DNA from: Pseudomonadota bacterium
GTDB taxonomy: Bacteria > Pseudomonadota > Alphaproteobacteria > Rhizobiales > Xanthobacteraceae
Assembly (NCBI GenBank): GCA_018971625.1
Contig: JAGXAJ010000003.1
Location: 1 to 64,000 of the forward strand
Direction: 5' to 3'
Length of the DNA: 64,000 nt
Shown one piece after another: positions 28,757-39,960 of the stretch. Both the position numbers and the translations under genes were made by a program. Under the pieces are notes generated by a model. It was not told the origin of the DNA. It saw only the letters and a program-made list of their open reading frames with translations, and did no database searches. The first letter of the stretch is position 1; each line of letters begins with the position of its first letter.

Positions 28757-28852
28757 TCCGCGACCTCACCGCCATTCAGCGGCGAAGGCCTTAATAAACG
28801 CGCCTCGTGTGCAACCATGCACACAAGGTCGCCAAGTCGCGGTGATCTCTCT

Positions 28853-29392
28853 CTATTTCTTCGATTTTGAGTGCGAGCTGTTTTTGACTTCCTTGACCTC
28901 CTTGGCCTCTGGCGCACTGGCCGAAGCAACCTGCTGCGAAAGCTGATCGAAACGCGTATGCAGGTTTCCTATGTCGGTCTGAAGAGCGTCTATCGACTTC
29001 TTGACGGACTCAGAACTTGCCGTCGCGGTCCTGTCTACCTTCGTCTCTACCTTCGTCTTGAGAGCGTCGAAATCCGACACCTTGAAAGAGCCCAACCGCG
29101 TTTGTATGGCCGTAAGCTGGGATCCCAGATCCTTGATCTGTGCTTCGATCTGCGAGGTATCGAATGTCGGCGGAGTCTTTGTCTTGGCTTCGAGATTGAG
29201 TACGCGCTTTTCAAGCCCGGCGGTAGCATCCGCCTGGGACGCCGCCTTGGGCGGAGGCGGGACTTCCGCTCTCGCTTCGCTCCCAAGCCGGCCGTTAGTG
29301 CTCCACACCATGGCCACGCTGCCGAAGACCAGCACAAGGACAACAGCTATGCCCCCGATCAAATTATTCGGGCGGTCGTGTTCGATCATCAC
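28853..29392 (-). CDS. hypothetical TM-anchored coiled-coil protein
   Basis: MIEHDRPNNLIGGIAVVLVLVFGSVAMVWS then heptad-like helices, Lys-rich end. Confidence 0.65.
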   Translation of the reverse strand: MMIEHDRPNNLIGGIAVVLVLVFGSVAMVWSTNGRLGSEARAEVPPPPKAASQADATAGLEKRVLNLEAKTKTPPTFDTSQIEAQIKDLGSQLTAIQTRLGSFKVSDFDALKTKVETKVDRTATASSESVKKSIDALQTDIGNLHTRFDQLSQQVASASAPEAKEVKEVKNSSHSKSKK

Positions 29393-29998
29393 GTTTCCTC
29401 CGTTCAAGTCAGGCGCCAAGTATGACGGTCCTGCGGGTATTTGTACAGGGGGGCGCTTAGCCTGGCGCCATCTTCGGAAGCGGCGGGTGAGTTTAGCTGA
29501 GATGCCGGGGTCGGCTGCACCAAAAGGGCTTCATCGCCAACCCCATAGGCTGGCTCGCGTCCCAGCCGGTCCTTCGTTGTTCCCGCGCTTATCGCGCGGG
29601 CGCACTGTATCGCTCAAGATCGATGCTTCCGTGCTCGGCCCCGTGGCTGCGCATCTCCACGCTCTTGATCTTCTCAAGAGGCCCGCCGGGTAATTGACAA
29701 CCTGCCGGGATACGGACGGCTCTGTTCGTGCGTGCTGGAAATAAAGCTGGTCCAAAAGCTTGCCCCACAACAGTGGCGAGATCCGGCTTGTTCCACGCCG
29801 GCCAGCGGGTCCAGCAATCAAGTGTCAGGTGTGATGTTCGCTTCCATTCGCCGCGCGCGGGCGGCGCCCGCCGGTCATATCGATTGCGTCGGAACAGCGC
29901 GCTGGACGCAAATTCAATGTCCCGCCCCTGAAGTGTCAGGCTTGGTTACCCATGCCGTGCAATGCTACTGTTGATTGTCGACGGAGGGGAGCGCAGCC

Positions 29999-30643
29999 GT
30001 GCGCAAATATGATCTGATCGCCATCAGTCTGCTGGTGTTTTCGGCAATCATTGTGGCTGCGATATCCGTCGATCCAAATCAATTCTCGATCAAGGATTGG
30101 CAGCCCCTGATGGCGGCTTTTGCTGCGCTGGGCGCTGCAGGCGTTGCCTACCAGGGCGTGACCCTCACGTACAAGGCGGCCATCCGCAAGGTCGATCTGG
30201 ACCGATCCATTCATGAACAAGAAGTGCGGCGCCGGCAGCGGGGAATCTATCTCAGGACCGCATTGGCAGCGCATATCATGCATCATGAAGCGGATCATTG
30301 CTGCCAGTCGCTCCTGGTGCCTCTAAAACAGGAAACGGCGCCGGCCGTATTCGATCCCAAAATGACCGGCGTGACAACAGATCCGGCCATCGACGAAGCC
30401 TGGCAAAACCTCGACGCGTTTTCGAGATTGACGGCCGACGACCTGTCACGGCTGAAAGTGCAACTCTACAATTATGAGACGGCAACCAAGCGCCTGGAAG
30501 GGCGGCCATTCGAAATTCCCCACGGTCACAAATTTACCGAAGCTCAACAGGAGCTTTGCAACGCCGTCGCCGAGATACGAAGGCTTTGCCTGAGGATTCG
30601 CGACACCTTGCGAAAGGAAGAGATCGTCGTGCCGCACACGTAA
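29999..30643 (+). CDS. hypothetical membrane-anchored protein
   Basis: GTG start 8-10 nt after ggagggga; two TM segments then soluble helical domain. Confidence 0.6.
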   Translation: MRKYDLIAISLLVFSAIIVAAISVDPNQFSIKDWQPLMAAFAALGAAGVAYQGVTLTYKAAIRKVDLDRSIHEQEVRRRQRGIYLRTALAAHIMHHEADHCCQSLLVPLKQETAPAVFDPKMTGVTTDPAIDEAWQNLDAFSRLTADDLSRLKVQLYNYETATKRLEGRPFEIPHGHKFTEAQQELCNAVAEIRRLCLRIRDTLRKEEIVVPHT

Positions 30644-30772
30644 TCTGCCAGGTCTTGAAATACATTTTTTGGTTTCGGGGATGCGAGCCGCCGAAATGTC
30701 GCTTTGGTCGGTAGTGGAGCGGCTGAAGCGCCTTGCTCACTAGGATCCCGGATAGTGGCTCGTTGCGCGAAG

Positions 30773-31270
30773 TTACCTGGCCGCCATGACCTGCCCGTCC
30801 GACCATTTCTGGAGTACGGACGGTTCGGCCACCCCCTCGATGGTCGCAATCTCCCCGTTTCTGGAAATTAGAATAGTGCGTGGTATGTCGCCCTGCCAAG
30901 AGGGATCGACTTCGTATCGAAGCCGTTCGGCAAAGCCGTCACTGAACATCCAGTTCTCCGCTGACGACAATCCAGCACGTTGCAGCATCGACTGCGCCGC
31001 AGAATTCGAGTCCGGAACGAGGTCCGCATCGATCGTAACCACATCGATGGAAGGATTTCGTTTCATGAACGCACCGAGCTGAGGCAATTCGACCTTGCAC
31101 GGCCCGCACGTTACGCCCCAAAAATGCACCAGGGTTGGATGGCCTGCATGCGAATGCAAAAGCTGCTGCCAGCTTCCGCGCTCGAACGACCTTAGCTTCG
31201 ATGACTCGGAAGCGCTCGCTGCAGGCAAACTTACCAAAAGGAGCATCGCGGCAAATGTCATGTACCTCAT
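30773..31270 (-). CDS. TlpA/thioredoxin-like secreted redox protein
   Basis: Signal peptide; HPTLVHFWGVTCGPCKVELPQL (CGPC). Confidence 0.88.
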   Translation of the reverse strand: MRYMTFAAMLLLVSLPAASASESSKLRSFERGSWQQLLHSHAGHPTLVHFWGVTCGPCKVELPQLGAFMKRNPSIDVVTIDADLVPDSNSAAQSMLQRAGLSSAENWMFSDGFAERLRYEVDPSWQGDIPRTILISRNGEIATIEGVAEPSVLQKWSDGQVMAAR

Positions 31271-32478
31271 GGCTCGCCCTCGATGGGTTGCAGATGGTAG
31301 CCGTCGGCTTTCGTCATCCAGGATAGATAGGTTTGATGTCCGTTCGAAACCAGCAAGGGATGATCCGACGAGTCGGCAGTGACCGCGATAACCCGGGGCT
31401 GCGACCAGGTTTTACCGTTATCCGCCGATGTGATGAGATTGACCGAGGTCTTCTCGCCGTCGAATTCCTTCCATACGACCGCGGTCGCATGTGATGCCGA
31501 GATGACGTAGGGGCGTGATGGTGACTTGCCGAGCTGGCCAATCGGCATCGGCTGGGAGAAGGTCTTCCCGCCGTCGCGCGACTGTGCATAGAACAGTCCC
31601 TTGCGAACTCTGCCGTTGGTGTACCAGACGACATGATATGTTCCATCGGGTCCGATCGAAAGACTCGGGCCCTGATGCGGGCATGCCGATATCTGCCAGT
31701 CGTCTTCGCTGATGCGATGGACTTCGCCTGGGGCGCCCTGATCGTTGAACGTCACGATCGCATGATCTCTGATGCCGCCCTCAAAAAGATTCCTGAACGC
31801 CACCACAGCATGACCGGAAGGATCGAATGCGAGGGCAAGACGACAGCATTCGCATGTATTGTCTGCGGCCATCTCAGCCCGCGAATAACTGGCTCCTTCG
31901 TCCTTTGAAGTCGCGAAGAACAGCGCCGCCCCGTCGTATTTCTTGCCGGTCTGTCGAACCGGAACGCGATTCCGCTTGTCGAGCCAGGCGGCGAACAGCG
32001 TGCCATCGGAACTGAAACCAAGCGCCTCGAAGCGCTGGCTTTCGGTATTGTCAGTGATCGGCCGGGGGACAGCGAAAGTCTTACCGCCATCGTTCGACTG
32101 GCTGTAGAACACTTCACCGTTGAACGCTTTGTCCCGGAAAGTTGAGAACGCAACCGCAATATCGCCTTTCCGGTCCAACGCGATCTTCGGACGAGCATCG
32201 GGACCCCCGTCCAGATTAGGTGTACCTTGGGTGATTTGAATGGGAGTGGATAGCGTGCGGCCGCCGTCCTTCGAGCTTGCAACCGATACCTGTCCACCGG
32301 CCATCCATGCCAGCCACAGTGTCCCATCCCGGCCAAAGGCCGGCGTGACTTTGGAGGCGCAACGCAGTTCGACGGTTTCGCAAGCGGCTTGCGAAGCGTG
32401 TTTGTGACTCATCTGGCCCCAGGCGCTTCCCTGGGTGAGAGCGCATGCGAGGGTGAGAATGACGATTCGATACTTCAT
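31267..32478 (-). CDS. secreted sialidase/BNR-like beta-propeller with Cys-rich motif
   Basis: MKYRIVILTLACALTQGSAWGQ; repeated SxDGGKTF/SNDGGKTF Asp-box-like motifs; NTCECCRLALAFDP and CPHQGPSLS. Confidence 0.8.
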   Translation of the reverse strand: MKYRIVILTLACALTQGSAWGQMSHKHASQAACETVELRCASKVTPAFGRDGTLWLAWMAGGQVSVASSKDGGRTLSTPIQITQGTPNLDGGPDARPKIALDRKGDIAVAFSTFRDKAFNGEVFYSQSNDGGKTFAVPRPITDNTESQRFEALGFSSDGTLFAAWLDKRNRVPVRQTGKKYDGAALFFATSKDEGASYSRAEMAADNTCECCRLALAFDPSGHAVVAFRNLFEGGIRDHAIVTFNDQGAPGEVHRISEDDWQISACPHQGPSLSIGPDGTYHVVWYTNGRVRKGLFYAQSRDGGKTFSQPMPIGQLGKSPSRPYVISASHATAVVWKEFDGEKTSVNLITSADNGKTWSQPRVIAVTADSSDHPLLVSNGHQTYLSWMTKADGYHLQPIEGEP

Positions 32479-32498
32479 GGTCGTTCCTCGGTACCACG

Positions 32499-34910
32499 TC
32501 ACCGGAAGGCAAGCTTCATTCCCGCGATGAACGCACGCGGCGATCCGGCATAGATTGATCCGGTCTGGGTCGCCGCCAGCACACTGCCGGGGTTTTGAAC
32601 GCCTGCGGCTGTCACGGTGTTGGCGATATTGTTCGCCGAAGCGATGTAGGTCGTGTCGAAAACGTTTCGCACTTCGAAGAACGCCGTCAGTTGCCGGAAA
32701 TAATCCGACGTCAAGTCGGTTTTGTAATGCAGATTGATGTTGACCAGCTCATATCCCGGCGCCTTCAGAAAATTCGCATTGTCCATGTAGAACGAATCCT
32801 TCCACACCAACTCGACAAAACCCCCCAGGCCGGTCAAGGATCCGTGAAGCTCGTCATAACCCAAGCGGGCGGTCAGTTCGTTCGGTGAAATTCCTGGAAT
32901 CTTGTTGCCGTTCCGGTTGAAGGTGAAATTGCCGATGCTTTCGTTATAGTCGGTGTAGACCTCATCCAGATAGGTATAGGCGGCTGTCAGCTGCCACCCT
33001 TCATAGAAGCCCCACTGGGCGGCAAGTTCGACGCCCCGGTGTTCCGAGTGCGGCGCATTGAACGTGTAAGTGACGTTGGCGACCTGCGTCGCCTGGGTCA
33101 CCAGTTCGTTGTTGAAGAATTCATAGAAGGCAGTAGCGCTCACCTTCACGGCCTTGTTCGGCGTCCAGTCGGTGCCGACGTCATAGCCTACGTTGGTTTG
33201 GGTTTGCAGCGAGGTATTGTTTCCGGGCAGGCCGCTGGGAAGCACGAACAGGTTGCCAACCTGCGGTGTACCATAGCCGGTCGCAACCCGCGCACGCCAT
33301 TGCCATTGGTCGTCCGGCTTGTAGACCAGCGCGAATTCCGGCGCCGTGTTCTGATACTGCGGAACCGCTGTCGTAAGTGTCGTGACAGCGGCCGGATACT
33401 TGAAGGCAGTATTGACGCCATTCAAGGCCGTCGTCTCCCAGCCGATCCCTGCAACCGCGGTCAGCGACGGAATGAGCTTGAGTTCCTCGCGCGCCCGCAT
33501 ACCGTAATTTGTTGTCGACTGGAATTGGGTGCTTTGCAGCAGCCCGAGCGTGGCATTGCCCCCGGGCGCCACGTTGAACGTATAACCGGTCGTCGAGAGC
33601 GTGTTGTACCAGCCGCCGAGCAAGGTCGTGGAGTCCATCCCGAACAACTCGCCGCGCTTGGTGATGTCGCTCATGAAGTTATAGGAAGGATAGTCGCCGA
33701 TCGCGCTGGTCGAGCCCGTGGGTTGATTGATGTTCCGGTCGTCGAAGACGAACTGGTTGCGCCAGGTCGTGGTGTTGTCGAAATCGTGCTCCCACCGGCC
33801 GCCGACGATGGTTCGGCGATCATCCCGCCCTAATCCCGCCTGCACGGCTGTTTCCTTATCTGTACCCGCAGCGTTGTTGAATCCGTTGTTGAACAGCGGG
33901 ACGGTTGCGCAGCCGGGCGCGGCGGTCGCTCCGGTGGTGCAACCTTGCTGGAAAGGATTTTGGTAGTATTGATTAAGGGAAGATCGGATGGGTACCCGGG
34001 TATCCAGATCGTTGTTGATGAGTTTGACCGTGAAACGGTCGTCTGGCGTCGCCTGCAAGGTGCCGAGGAAATTGACGGTCTGGGTGTTGAACCAGCTATT
34101 GCCGATGAACCCGTCGCCCCTTGCGTCGCTAACGAACAGCGATCCTTCGAAGTTGCCGACCTTCTGGCCAAGGGTAAGATAGTTGTTGAGATAGCCGAAG
34201 CTGCCGCCCTCAACCCCGTACTCAAATCCGTTGATGGTGCCGCCAGGCCGTGTCAGGAAGTTCAGCGCGCCGCCTGTAGCGTAATTTCCGTACAATGCCG
34301 ACGAGGGCCCCCGTATGACATCGATTGCGCCATAGGCGTGCGGATCAATCAGATCGCTTCGCGAAAGGCCGTCAGGCTGGGTGACCGGAAAGCCGTCATC
34401 GAAGATCACGATGTTCCTGATCCCGAAACCGTTGCGGGCGTTCGAGCCGCGGATCGAAATCCCGATGTCACGGGGCCCGTTACCCTGTTTCATGTCGATG
34501 CCGGGACTGTCGCCCAGCAGATCGGCGACTGAAAAAACCGGCTTGTTTTGAAACTGGCTGCGGTCGATGGTTGTCGTTGTCTGGCCGGCCGGTGCCTGGT
34601 TGAGGCCGGCACGAGCCGTGCCCGGCGAGACGTTTGGGGCTGCCGCCGCCACGCTTGTTCGCTGAGCGGGCGCCGCCGCCGTTCTTGGTTTGGCCGGTCG
34701 CGAAACCGCTGCGTGCTGGACGGCGGGCTTCTTGGCAGCCCGCTTGGGGACCGCCTGAGGTGGTGCCTGCACGGTCACCGGCGGTAGTGAGTTTTCGTTG
34801 TTCTGGGCGTAAGCCGCATGAAAAGGCGCCGACAACGCAATTTCCAAGGCAATCGCTTCCAAGGCAATCGCGCTCGCACCGCAAAGGGCGCATAACTTCG
34901 ACTTGGACAT
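32499..34910 (-). CDS. TonB-dependent receptor
   Basis: Plug SVADLLGDSPGIDMKQGNGPRDIGISIRGSNARNGFGIRNIVIFDDGFPVTQPDG...YGAIDVIRGPSSALYGNYATGG; C-terminal beta-barrel. Confidence 0.93.
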   Translation of the reverse strand: MSKSKLCALCGASAIALEAIALEIALSAPFHAAYAQNNENSLPPVTVQAPPQAVPKRAAKKPAVQHAAVSRPAKPRTAAAPAQRTSVAAAAPNVSPGTARAGLNQAPAGQTTTTIDRSQFQNKPVFSVADLLGDSPGIDMKQGNGPRDIGISIRGSNARNGFGIRNIVIFDDGFPVTQPDGLSRSDLIDPHAYGAIDVIRGPSSALYGNYATGGALNFLTRPGGTINGFEYGVEGGSFGYLNNYLTLGQKVGNFEGSLFVSDARGDGFIGNSWFNTQTVNFLGTLQATPDDRFTVKLINNDLDTRVPIRSSLNQYYQNPFQQGCTTGATAAPGCATVPLFNNGFNNAAGTDKETAVQAGLGRDDRRTIVGGRWEHDFDNTTTWRNQFVFDDRNINQPTGSTSAIGDYPSYNFMSDITKRGELFGMDSTTLLGGWYNTLSTTGYTFNVAPGGNATLGLLQSTQFQSTTNYGMRAREELKLIPSLTAVAGIGWETTALNGVNTAFKYPAAVTTLTTAVPQYQNTAPEFALVYKPDDQWQWRARVATGYGTPQVGNLFVLPSGLPGNNTSLQTQTNVGYDVGTDWTPNKAVKVSATAFYEFFNNELVTQATQVANVTYTFNAPHSEHRGVELAAQWGFYEGWQLTAAYTYLDEVYTDYNESIGNFTFNRNGNKIPGISPNELTARLGYDELHGSLTGLGGFVELVWKDSFYMDNANFLKAPGYELVNINLHYKTDLTSDYFRQLTAFFEVRNVFDTTYIASANNIANTVTAAGVQNPGSVLAATQTGSIYAGSPRAFIAGMKLAFR

Positions 34911-34999
34911 TTTCTATTCCTGGCGCCGGGCCTGCCGCCGGCTTAAATGATTCACGTGCGGCGTACAAAAGTGCACCGCTTCACAATGGATCGAATCAG

Positions 35000-35374
35000 T
35001 CAGGAAATAGAGGGTGGCGCGCGTGCTTTGGCGTTGGAGCCCGTCCGAGAAGTCGCCAGTTTCGGAGCTTTATCACGCCAGACAACGCTAGCCGCGAAAC
35101 GAACCGGCGCGACAAAACCGGCCGGTTCGGAGGAGACGCCGGGCGCGGCATTGGCCATGAAGCCGCAGCAAAGCACGCAGCTCGCATCATGGTCATGGTA
35201 CTGACCGCCCTTGTCGCTCCCCGTGGAAGACGGGCTGCCATGGCAGATTTCAGCAACACCGAGCGGATTGGAAGCAGCGGCGGCGGCAGCCCACGACGAC
35301 CCTATTGGCGCAATGATCTGCACCAATAAGGCGAACAAAAAGACCGGCAGATACTTCTGTAGCCGCGCCCGCAT
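35000..35374 (-). CDS. DUF2946-like small secreted protein
   Basis: MRARLQKYLPVFLFALLVQIIAPIGSSWAAA...CHGSPSSTGSDKGGQYHDHDASCVLCCGFM. Confidence 0.7.
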   Translation of the reverse strand: MRARLQKYLPVFLFALLVQIIAPIGSSWAAAAAASNPLGVAEICHGSPSSTGSDKGGQYHDHDASCVLCCGFMANAAPGVSSEPAGFVAPVRFAASVVWRDKAPKLATSRTGSNAKARAPPSIS

Positions 35375-35548
35375 TCGGTAATCCCTGAGCAGGGCAATTA
35401 ATCACGCGAAAAACAGGGTGTCCAGCGGCATCGGACGCGGTTGATGCCGAACGTGCATGTCAGGTGGCGCGTTCCAGGCGGCGCTTTGCACTCGAAAGCG
35501 ACGTCAGATAGGCTTCGCGGAATAGCCGCGAAGCGGAGGACCGGACAC

Positions 35549-36793
35549 ATGAAGGATGGCAAGAAGTCGTCTGGTCGGATCGCGGGCTTCCTGCTGGTAG
35601 GCGTGCTGGCAACCGTCGCCGTTCCGGCGGCAAACGCCCAGATGGGACCTCCCGGACCTCCGGCGGTGGGCGTCATGGAGGCAACCAAACGGCCGATCAC
35701 CGAGTCGAACGAATTCCTGGGACGCGTCGAGGCCACCAATCGGGTCAATATCGTTGCGCGCGTCACCGCCTTTCTGGAGAAGCGGGACTTTGCCGACGGC
35801 GCGGAGGTCAAGAAGGGCGACCTTTTATATGAGCTGGAGCGCGGCCCGTTCGAAGCCGATCTCAAATCGAAGCAGGCCCAGGTCGCGCAGTTGCAGGCGA
35901 CCCTCGTCAACGCCAAGCTGACAACAGATCGGGCGAAGACGCTGCTCAGCGGGCCGGCCGGCCAGCAGTCGACCTATGACGCCGCGCTTGCCAACCAGCA
36001 AAGCCTCGAAGCGCAGATTCAGGCCGCTCAAGCGCAGGTCGACCTCTCGCAGATCAATCTCGATTATACGCAGATCCGCTCTCCGATCGATGGCAAGATC
36101 GGTCGCACCGCCGTGACCGAGGGCAACGTGGTCACGCCAAGCTCCGGTACGCTGGCCAGCATCGTCAGCCAGGACCCGATGTATGTCACCTTTCCGGTTT
36201 CCGTGCGCGAAGGACTCCAGTTGCGCGACCATTATGCAACCCGCGGCGGCTTCAAGGCGGTCGTCATCAGGTTGCGCCTGCCGGATGGCCGGCTCTATGA
36301 CCAGGTCGGTCAGTTGAATTTCGTCAACAACACCATCGCGCAGAACACCGACACCATCACGCTGCGAGGAACGATTCCCAATCCGACCTTGAAAGAATTG
36401 TCGGCAAACGGAACGATACGCCAGCTCACCGACAATGAATTCGTGACCGTGCTGCTGGAGGGCGTGGAGCCGCTCGAGGTCGTGGCGATCCCACGCTCGG
36501 CGGTGTTGTCGGATCAGCAGGGCGAATATGTCTATATCCTCGGCGCCGATAACAAGGCCGAGCAGCGGCGCATCCGGCTCGGACAATCGACGGCCACGGT
36601 CGCCGCGGTAACGAGCGGGCTTTCGGCCGGCGAGACGGTAATCGTCGAAGGCCTGCAGAAGGTACGGCCCGGACAGGCCGTTGCGCCGGGGCCTGCAAGC
36701 GCCCTGATCCAATCGAGCATGAAAGCCAATCCGGAAGGCCCTGACCAGCAACAGGACGGAATCGGAGCCAAGCCGGCGGGGTCGACCCCATGA
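35549..36793 (+). CDS. RND efflux periplasmic adaptor
   Basis: [51 protein letters not shown] overlap with permease. Confidence 0.92.
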   Translation: MKDGKKSSGRIAGFLLVGVLATVAVPAANAQMGPPGPPAVGVMEATKRPITESNEFLGRVEATNRVNIVARVTAFLEKRDFADGAEVKKGDLLYELERGPFEADLKSKQAQVAQLQATLVNAKLTTDRAKTLLSGPAGQQSTYDAALANQQSLEAQIQAAQAQVDLSQINLDYTQIRSPIDGKIGRTAVTEGNVVTPSSGTLASIVSQDPMYVTFPVSVREGLQLRDHYATRGGFKAVVIRLRLPDGRLYDQVGQLNFVNNTIAQNTDTITLRGTIPNPTLKELSANGTIRQLTDNEFVTVLLEGVEPLEVVAIPRSAVLSDQQGEYVYILGADNKAEQRRIRLGQSTATVAAVTSGLSAGETVIVEGLQKVRPGQAVAPGPASALIQSSMKANPEGPDQQQDGIGAKPAGSTP

Positions 36794-39700
36794 TTTCATC
36801 GGTCTTTGTCGACCGCCCACGGCTGGCCATCGTTATTGCGTTCGTCATCACGATCGCCGGCGCGCTGGCACTCCTGCAAATCCCGGTGGCGCAATTTCCC
36901 GACATCGTGCCGCCGCAGGTGACGGTCACTGCGAACTTTCCGGGCGCATCCGCCGAAGTGGTCGAATCCAGCGTCGCCCAGCCGCTCGAAGCCCAGGTCG
37001 TCGGCGTCGACAAGATGCTCTACATGAAGTCGACCAGCGGCAATGACGGCAGCTATACGCTGACCGTTTCGTTCGCGCTCGGCACCAACCCCGATATCAA
37101 CACCGTCAACGTCAACAACCGCGTGCAGAGCGCGCTCGCCCAATTGCCGACCGAAGTGCAGTCGCAGGGCCTCGTCGTGCAGAAGAAATCCTCCGCGGTG
37201 CTGCAGTTCATCGTGCTCTACAGCAACAACGGCGCGCAGGATCCGCTCTTCATCACCAACTACGCCATCATCAATGTGCTGGATGCGATTTCCCGTACCC
37301 CTGGGGTCGGCCAGGCCACACTGTTTGCCAAGCTCAATTATTCGATGCGGATCTGGTTCGACACCCAGCGCCTGACCAGCCTCAATCTGGCGCCGTCGGA
37401 CGTCGTCACCGCGATCCGCGCCCAGAGCGTGCAGGCGCCGGTCGGCCGCATCGGCGCCCGGCCGATCAGCGATGATCAGCAGTTCCAGTTCAACGTGCAG
37501 ACGCAGGGCCGGCTCACGACCGCGGCGCAATTCGGCAACATCGTGCTGCGCGCCAATCCCGACGGTTCGGTGCTGCGCATCAAGGATGTCGCCCGCGTCG
37601 AGATCGGCGCCCAGAACATGGACAGCGAATCCCGGATCGACGGCAATCCGGGCGTGCCAATCGGCATCTATCTCGCGCCCGGCGCCAATGCGGTGACGAC
37701 GGCGAAAGCCGTGCAGAATACGCTCGCCAGATTGTCCGAACGCTTTCCGCCCGGGTTGGCCTACACCGTGCACTACGATTCCACGACCTTCGTCACCGAC
37801 ACCATCAAGGAGGTGCTGAAGACGCTGAGCGAAGCCTTCGTGCTGGTGGTGATCGTGGTGTTCCTTTTCCTCGGCAATTTACGCGCCACCATCATTCCGG
37901 CGGTGGCCGTGCCCGTCAGCCTGATCGGCGCTTTCGCGGTGCTGCTTGCGGTCGGCTATTCGGCCAACACGGTATCGCTGCTCGCCATGGTGCTTGCCAT
38001 CGGCATCGTGGTCGACGACGCCATCGTGGTCGTCGAGAATGTCGAGCGCGTGATGGAGGAGGAACCGGAGCTTTCGCCGGCCGATGCCACCAAGAAGGCG
38101 ATGTCGCAGATCACGGCGCCCATTATCGCGATCTCGCTGGTGCTGTTGTCGGTGTTCGTTCCGATCGCCTTCATTCCCGGCATCTCGGGAACGCTGTTCC
38201 GGCAGTTCGCCGTGACGATCAGCGCAGCGATGGTCATCTCCGCGCTGAATGCGCTGACGCTGTCGCCTGCGCTGTGCGCGGTATTCCTGCGCCATGGCGG
38301 ACCGCGCCGCGGCATCATGGGGCGGGTGCTCGGCGGCATCGATTGGGTGCGTGACCGTTACGCAGGCGGCGTGCGGCGGCTGTTGCGGGTGGCGGTTCTG
38401 GCGCTGGTCGCGGCTTTCGTCTTCGGCGGCGGCATCGCCGGCATCGCGCGCCTGACGCCGACCGGCTTCCTGCCGGAAGAAGACCAGGGCGCGTTCTTCA
38501 TCGCCGTGCAGTTGCCGGACGGCGCATCGGTGGCGCGCACCAGCGAAGTGACAAAGCAGGTCGAGCAAGTCCTGAAGAAGGTGCCGTCGGTCGACCACGT
38601 GCTCTCGATCATCGGATTCTCGCTGCTCGACGGCGGCAATGAGCCGAACTCGGCGTTCATGGTGGCGCGCATGAAGCCGTTCGCGGATCGAAAGGCCGCG
38701 ACCGACTCGGTGCAAAACGCCATCCGGCAAACCTTCGGCGCGGGCGCGCAGATCCGCCAGGCCAATGTCCTGCCGTTCAATCTGCCCCCGATCATCGGCC
38801 TCTCGACCTCCGGCGGCTTCGAATATCAGCTCGACGCGCTGGAAGGCCAGGATCCGGCGGCGCTCGGCAGCGTGATGGGGGGCATGATCAACGCGGCCAA
38901 CCGCGATCCGCGGCTGACCCGCGTGTTCTCGACCTTCACCGCGACCAACCCGTCAATCTATCTCGACATCGACCGCGCCAAGGCCCAGGCGCTGGGCCTT
39001 GGCATGAGCGACGTGTTCACCGCCCTGCAGGCGACGCTGGGCGGCATCTATGTCAACAACTTCAACCTGTTTGGTCGAACCTGGCAGGTCAATGTGGAGG
39101 GCGAGGCCGCCAACCGCGGCGATATTCCCGACATCTGGCAGATCTATGTGCGCAACGCGACCGGCGAGATGGTACCGATCCGTTCGATTGCGAGCCTGCG
39201 GATCGTCACCGGACCGCAGGTCATCACCCGCTTTAACAACTACCGCTCGGTGACCATCAATGGCGGCCCTGCGGCCGGTGTATCATCGGGGACGGCGATC
39301 GCGGCAATGGAGCAGCTATCGAAATCGACGCTGCCGGCCGGCTATTCCTATGAATGGACCGGCACCGCCTATCAGGAGCAGGCCGCCTCGGGCCAGACGG
39401 GCATCATCCTCGGACTTGCGGTGTTGTTCGCCTACCTGTTCCTGGTGGCGCTTTATGAAAGCTGGACCATCCCCATCCCGGTGCTGCTGGCGGTCACGGT
39501 CGGCGTGCTCGGCTCGTATCTCGCCATCAAGATCGCCGGATTGAACCTCGATCTCTATGGCCAGATCGGGCTTGTGGTGCTGATTGCGCTCGCCGCCAAG
39601 AACGGCATCCTCATCGTCGAATTTGCCAAGGAGCAGCGCGAGGCCGGCATGCCGATTATGGAGGCCGCGGTGCTGGGATCGCAGATGCGCTTTCGCGCCG

Positions 39701-39960
39701 TGATGATGACTTCGTTCGCCTTCATTCTCGGCCTGGTGCCGCTCGTGTTCGCGACCGGCGCCGCCCAAATCAGCCGAAGAGCGGTGGGCACCGCGGTTTT
39801 CGGCGGCATGCTTGCCGCGAGTTCGATCGGCATTTTCCTGGTGCCGATGCTGTACGTCACCTTCCAGCGCTGGCGCGAGGCGGCGAAGCGGCGCTTCGGC
39901 CGGGACGGTCGCGTTACCCACCCGTCGACGCCGGCACGGCCGGAGCAGAGCGACGCTTAA
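36790..39960 (+). CDS. RND multidrug efflux permease (AcrB/MexB-like)
   Basis: [57 protein letters not shown]; 12 [18 protein letters not shown]. Confidence 0.95.
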   Translation: MISSVFVDRPRLAIVIAFVITIAGALALLQIPVAQFPDIVPPQVTVTANFPGASAEVVESSVAQPLEAQVVGVDKMLYMKSTSGNDGSYTLTVSFALGTNPDINTVNVNNRVQSALAQLPTEVQSQGLVVQKKSSAVLQFIVLYSNNGAQDPLFITNYAIINVLDAISRTPGVGQATLFAKLNYSMRIWFDTQRLTSLNLAPSDVVTAIRAQSVQAPVGRIGARPISDDQQFQFNVQTQGRLTTAAQFGNIVLRANPDGSVLRIKDVARVEIGAQNMDSESRIDGNPGVPIGIYLAPGANAVTTAKAVQNTLARLSERFPPGLAYTVHYDSTTFVTDTIKEVLKTLSEAFVLVVIVVFLFLGNLRATIIPAVAVPVSLIGAFAVLLAVGYSANTVSLLAMVLAIGIVVDDAIVVVENVERVMEEEPELSPADATKKAMSQITAPIIAISLVLLSVFVPIAFIPGISGTLFRQFAVTISAAMVISALNALTLSPALCAVFLRHGGPRRGIMGRVLGGIDWVRDRYAGGVRRLLRVAVLALVAAFVFGGGIAGIARLTPTGFLPEEDQGAFFIAVQLPDGASVARTSEVTKQVEQVLKKVPSVDHVLSIIGFSLLDGGNEPNSAFMVARMKPFADRKAATDSVQNAIRQTFGAGAQIRQANVLPFNLPPIIGLSTSGGFEYQLDALEGQDPAALGSVMGGMINAANRDPRLTRVFSTFTATNPSIYLDIDRAKAQALGLGMSDVFTALQATLGGIYVNNFNLFGRTWQVNVEGEAANRGDIPDIWQIYVRNATGEMVPIRSIASLRIVTGPQVITRFNNYRSVTINGGPAAGVSSGTAIAAMEQLSKSTLPAGYSYEWTGTAYQEQAASGQTGIILGLAVLFAYLFLVALYESWTIPIPVLLAVTVGVLGSYLAIKIAGLNLDLYGQIGLVVLIALAAKNGILIVEFAKEQREAGMPIMEAAVLGSQMRFRAVMMTSFAFILGLVPLVFATGAAQISRRAVGTAVFGGMLAASSIGIFLVPMLYVTFQRWREAAKRRFGRDGRVTHPSTPARPEQSDA

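Noticed and set aside
33039-33833. 264-aa plus-strand ORF opposite the TonB receptor
   Set aside because: Antisense shadow ORF.
36796-38730. Minus-strand ORFs of 325 and 283 aa opposite the RND permease
   Set aside because: Antisense shadows with His/Asp/Arg-rich composition.
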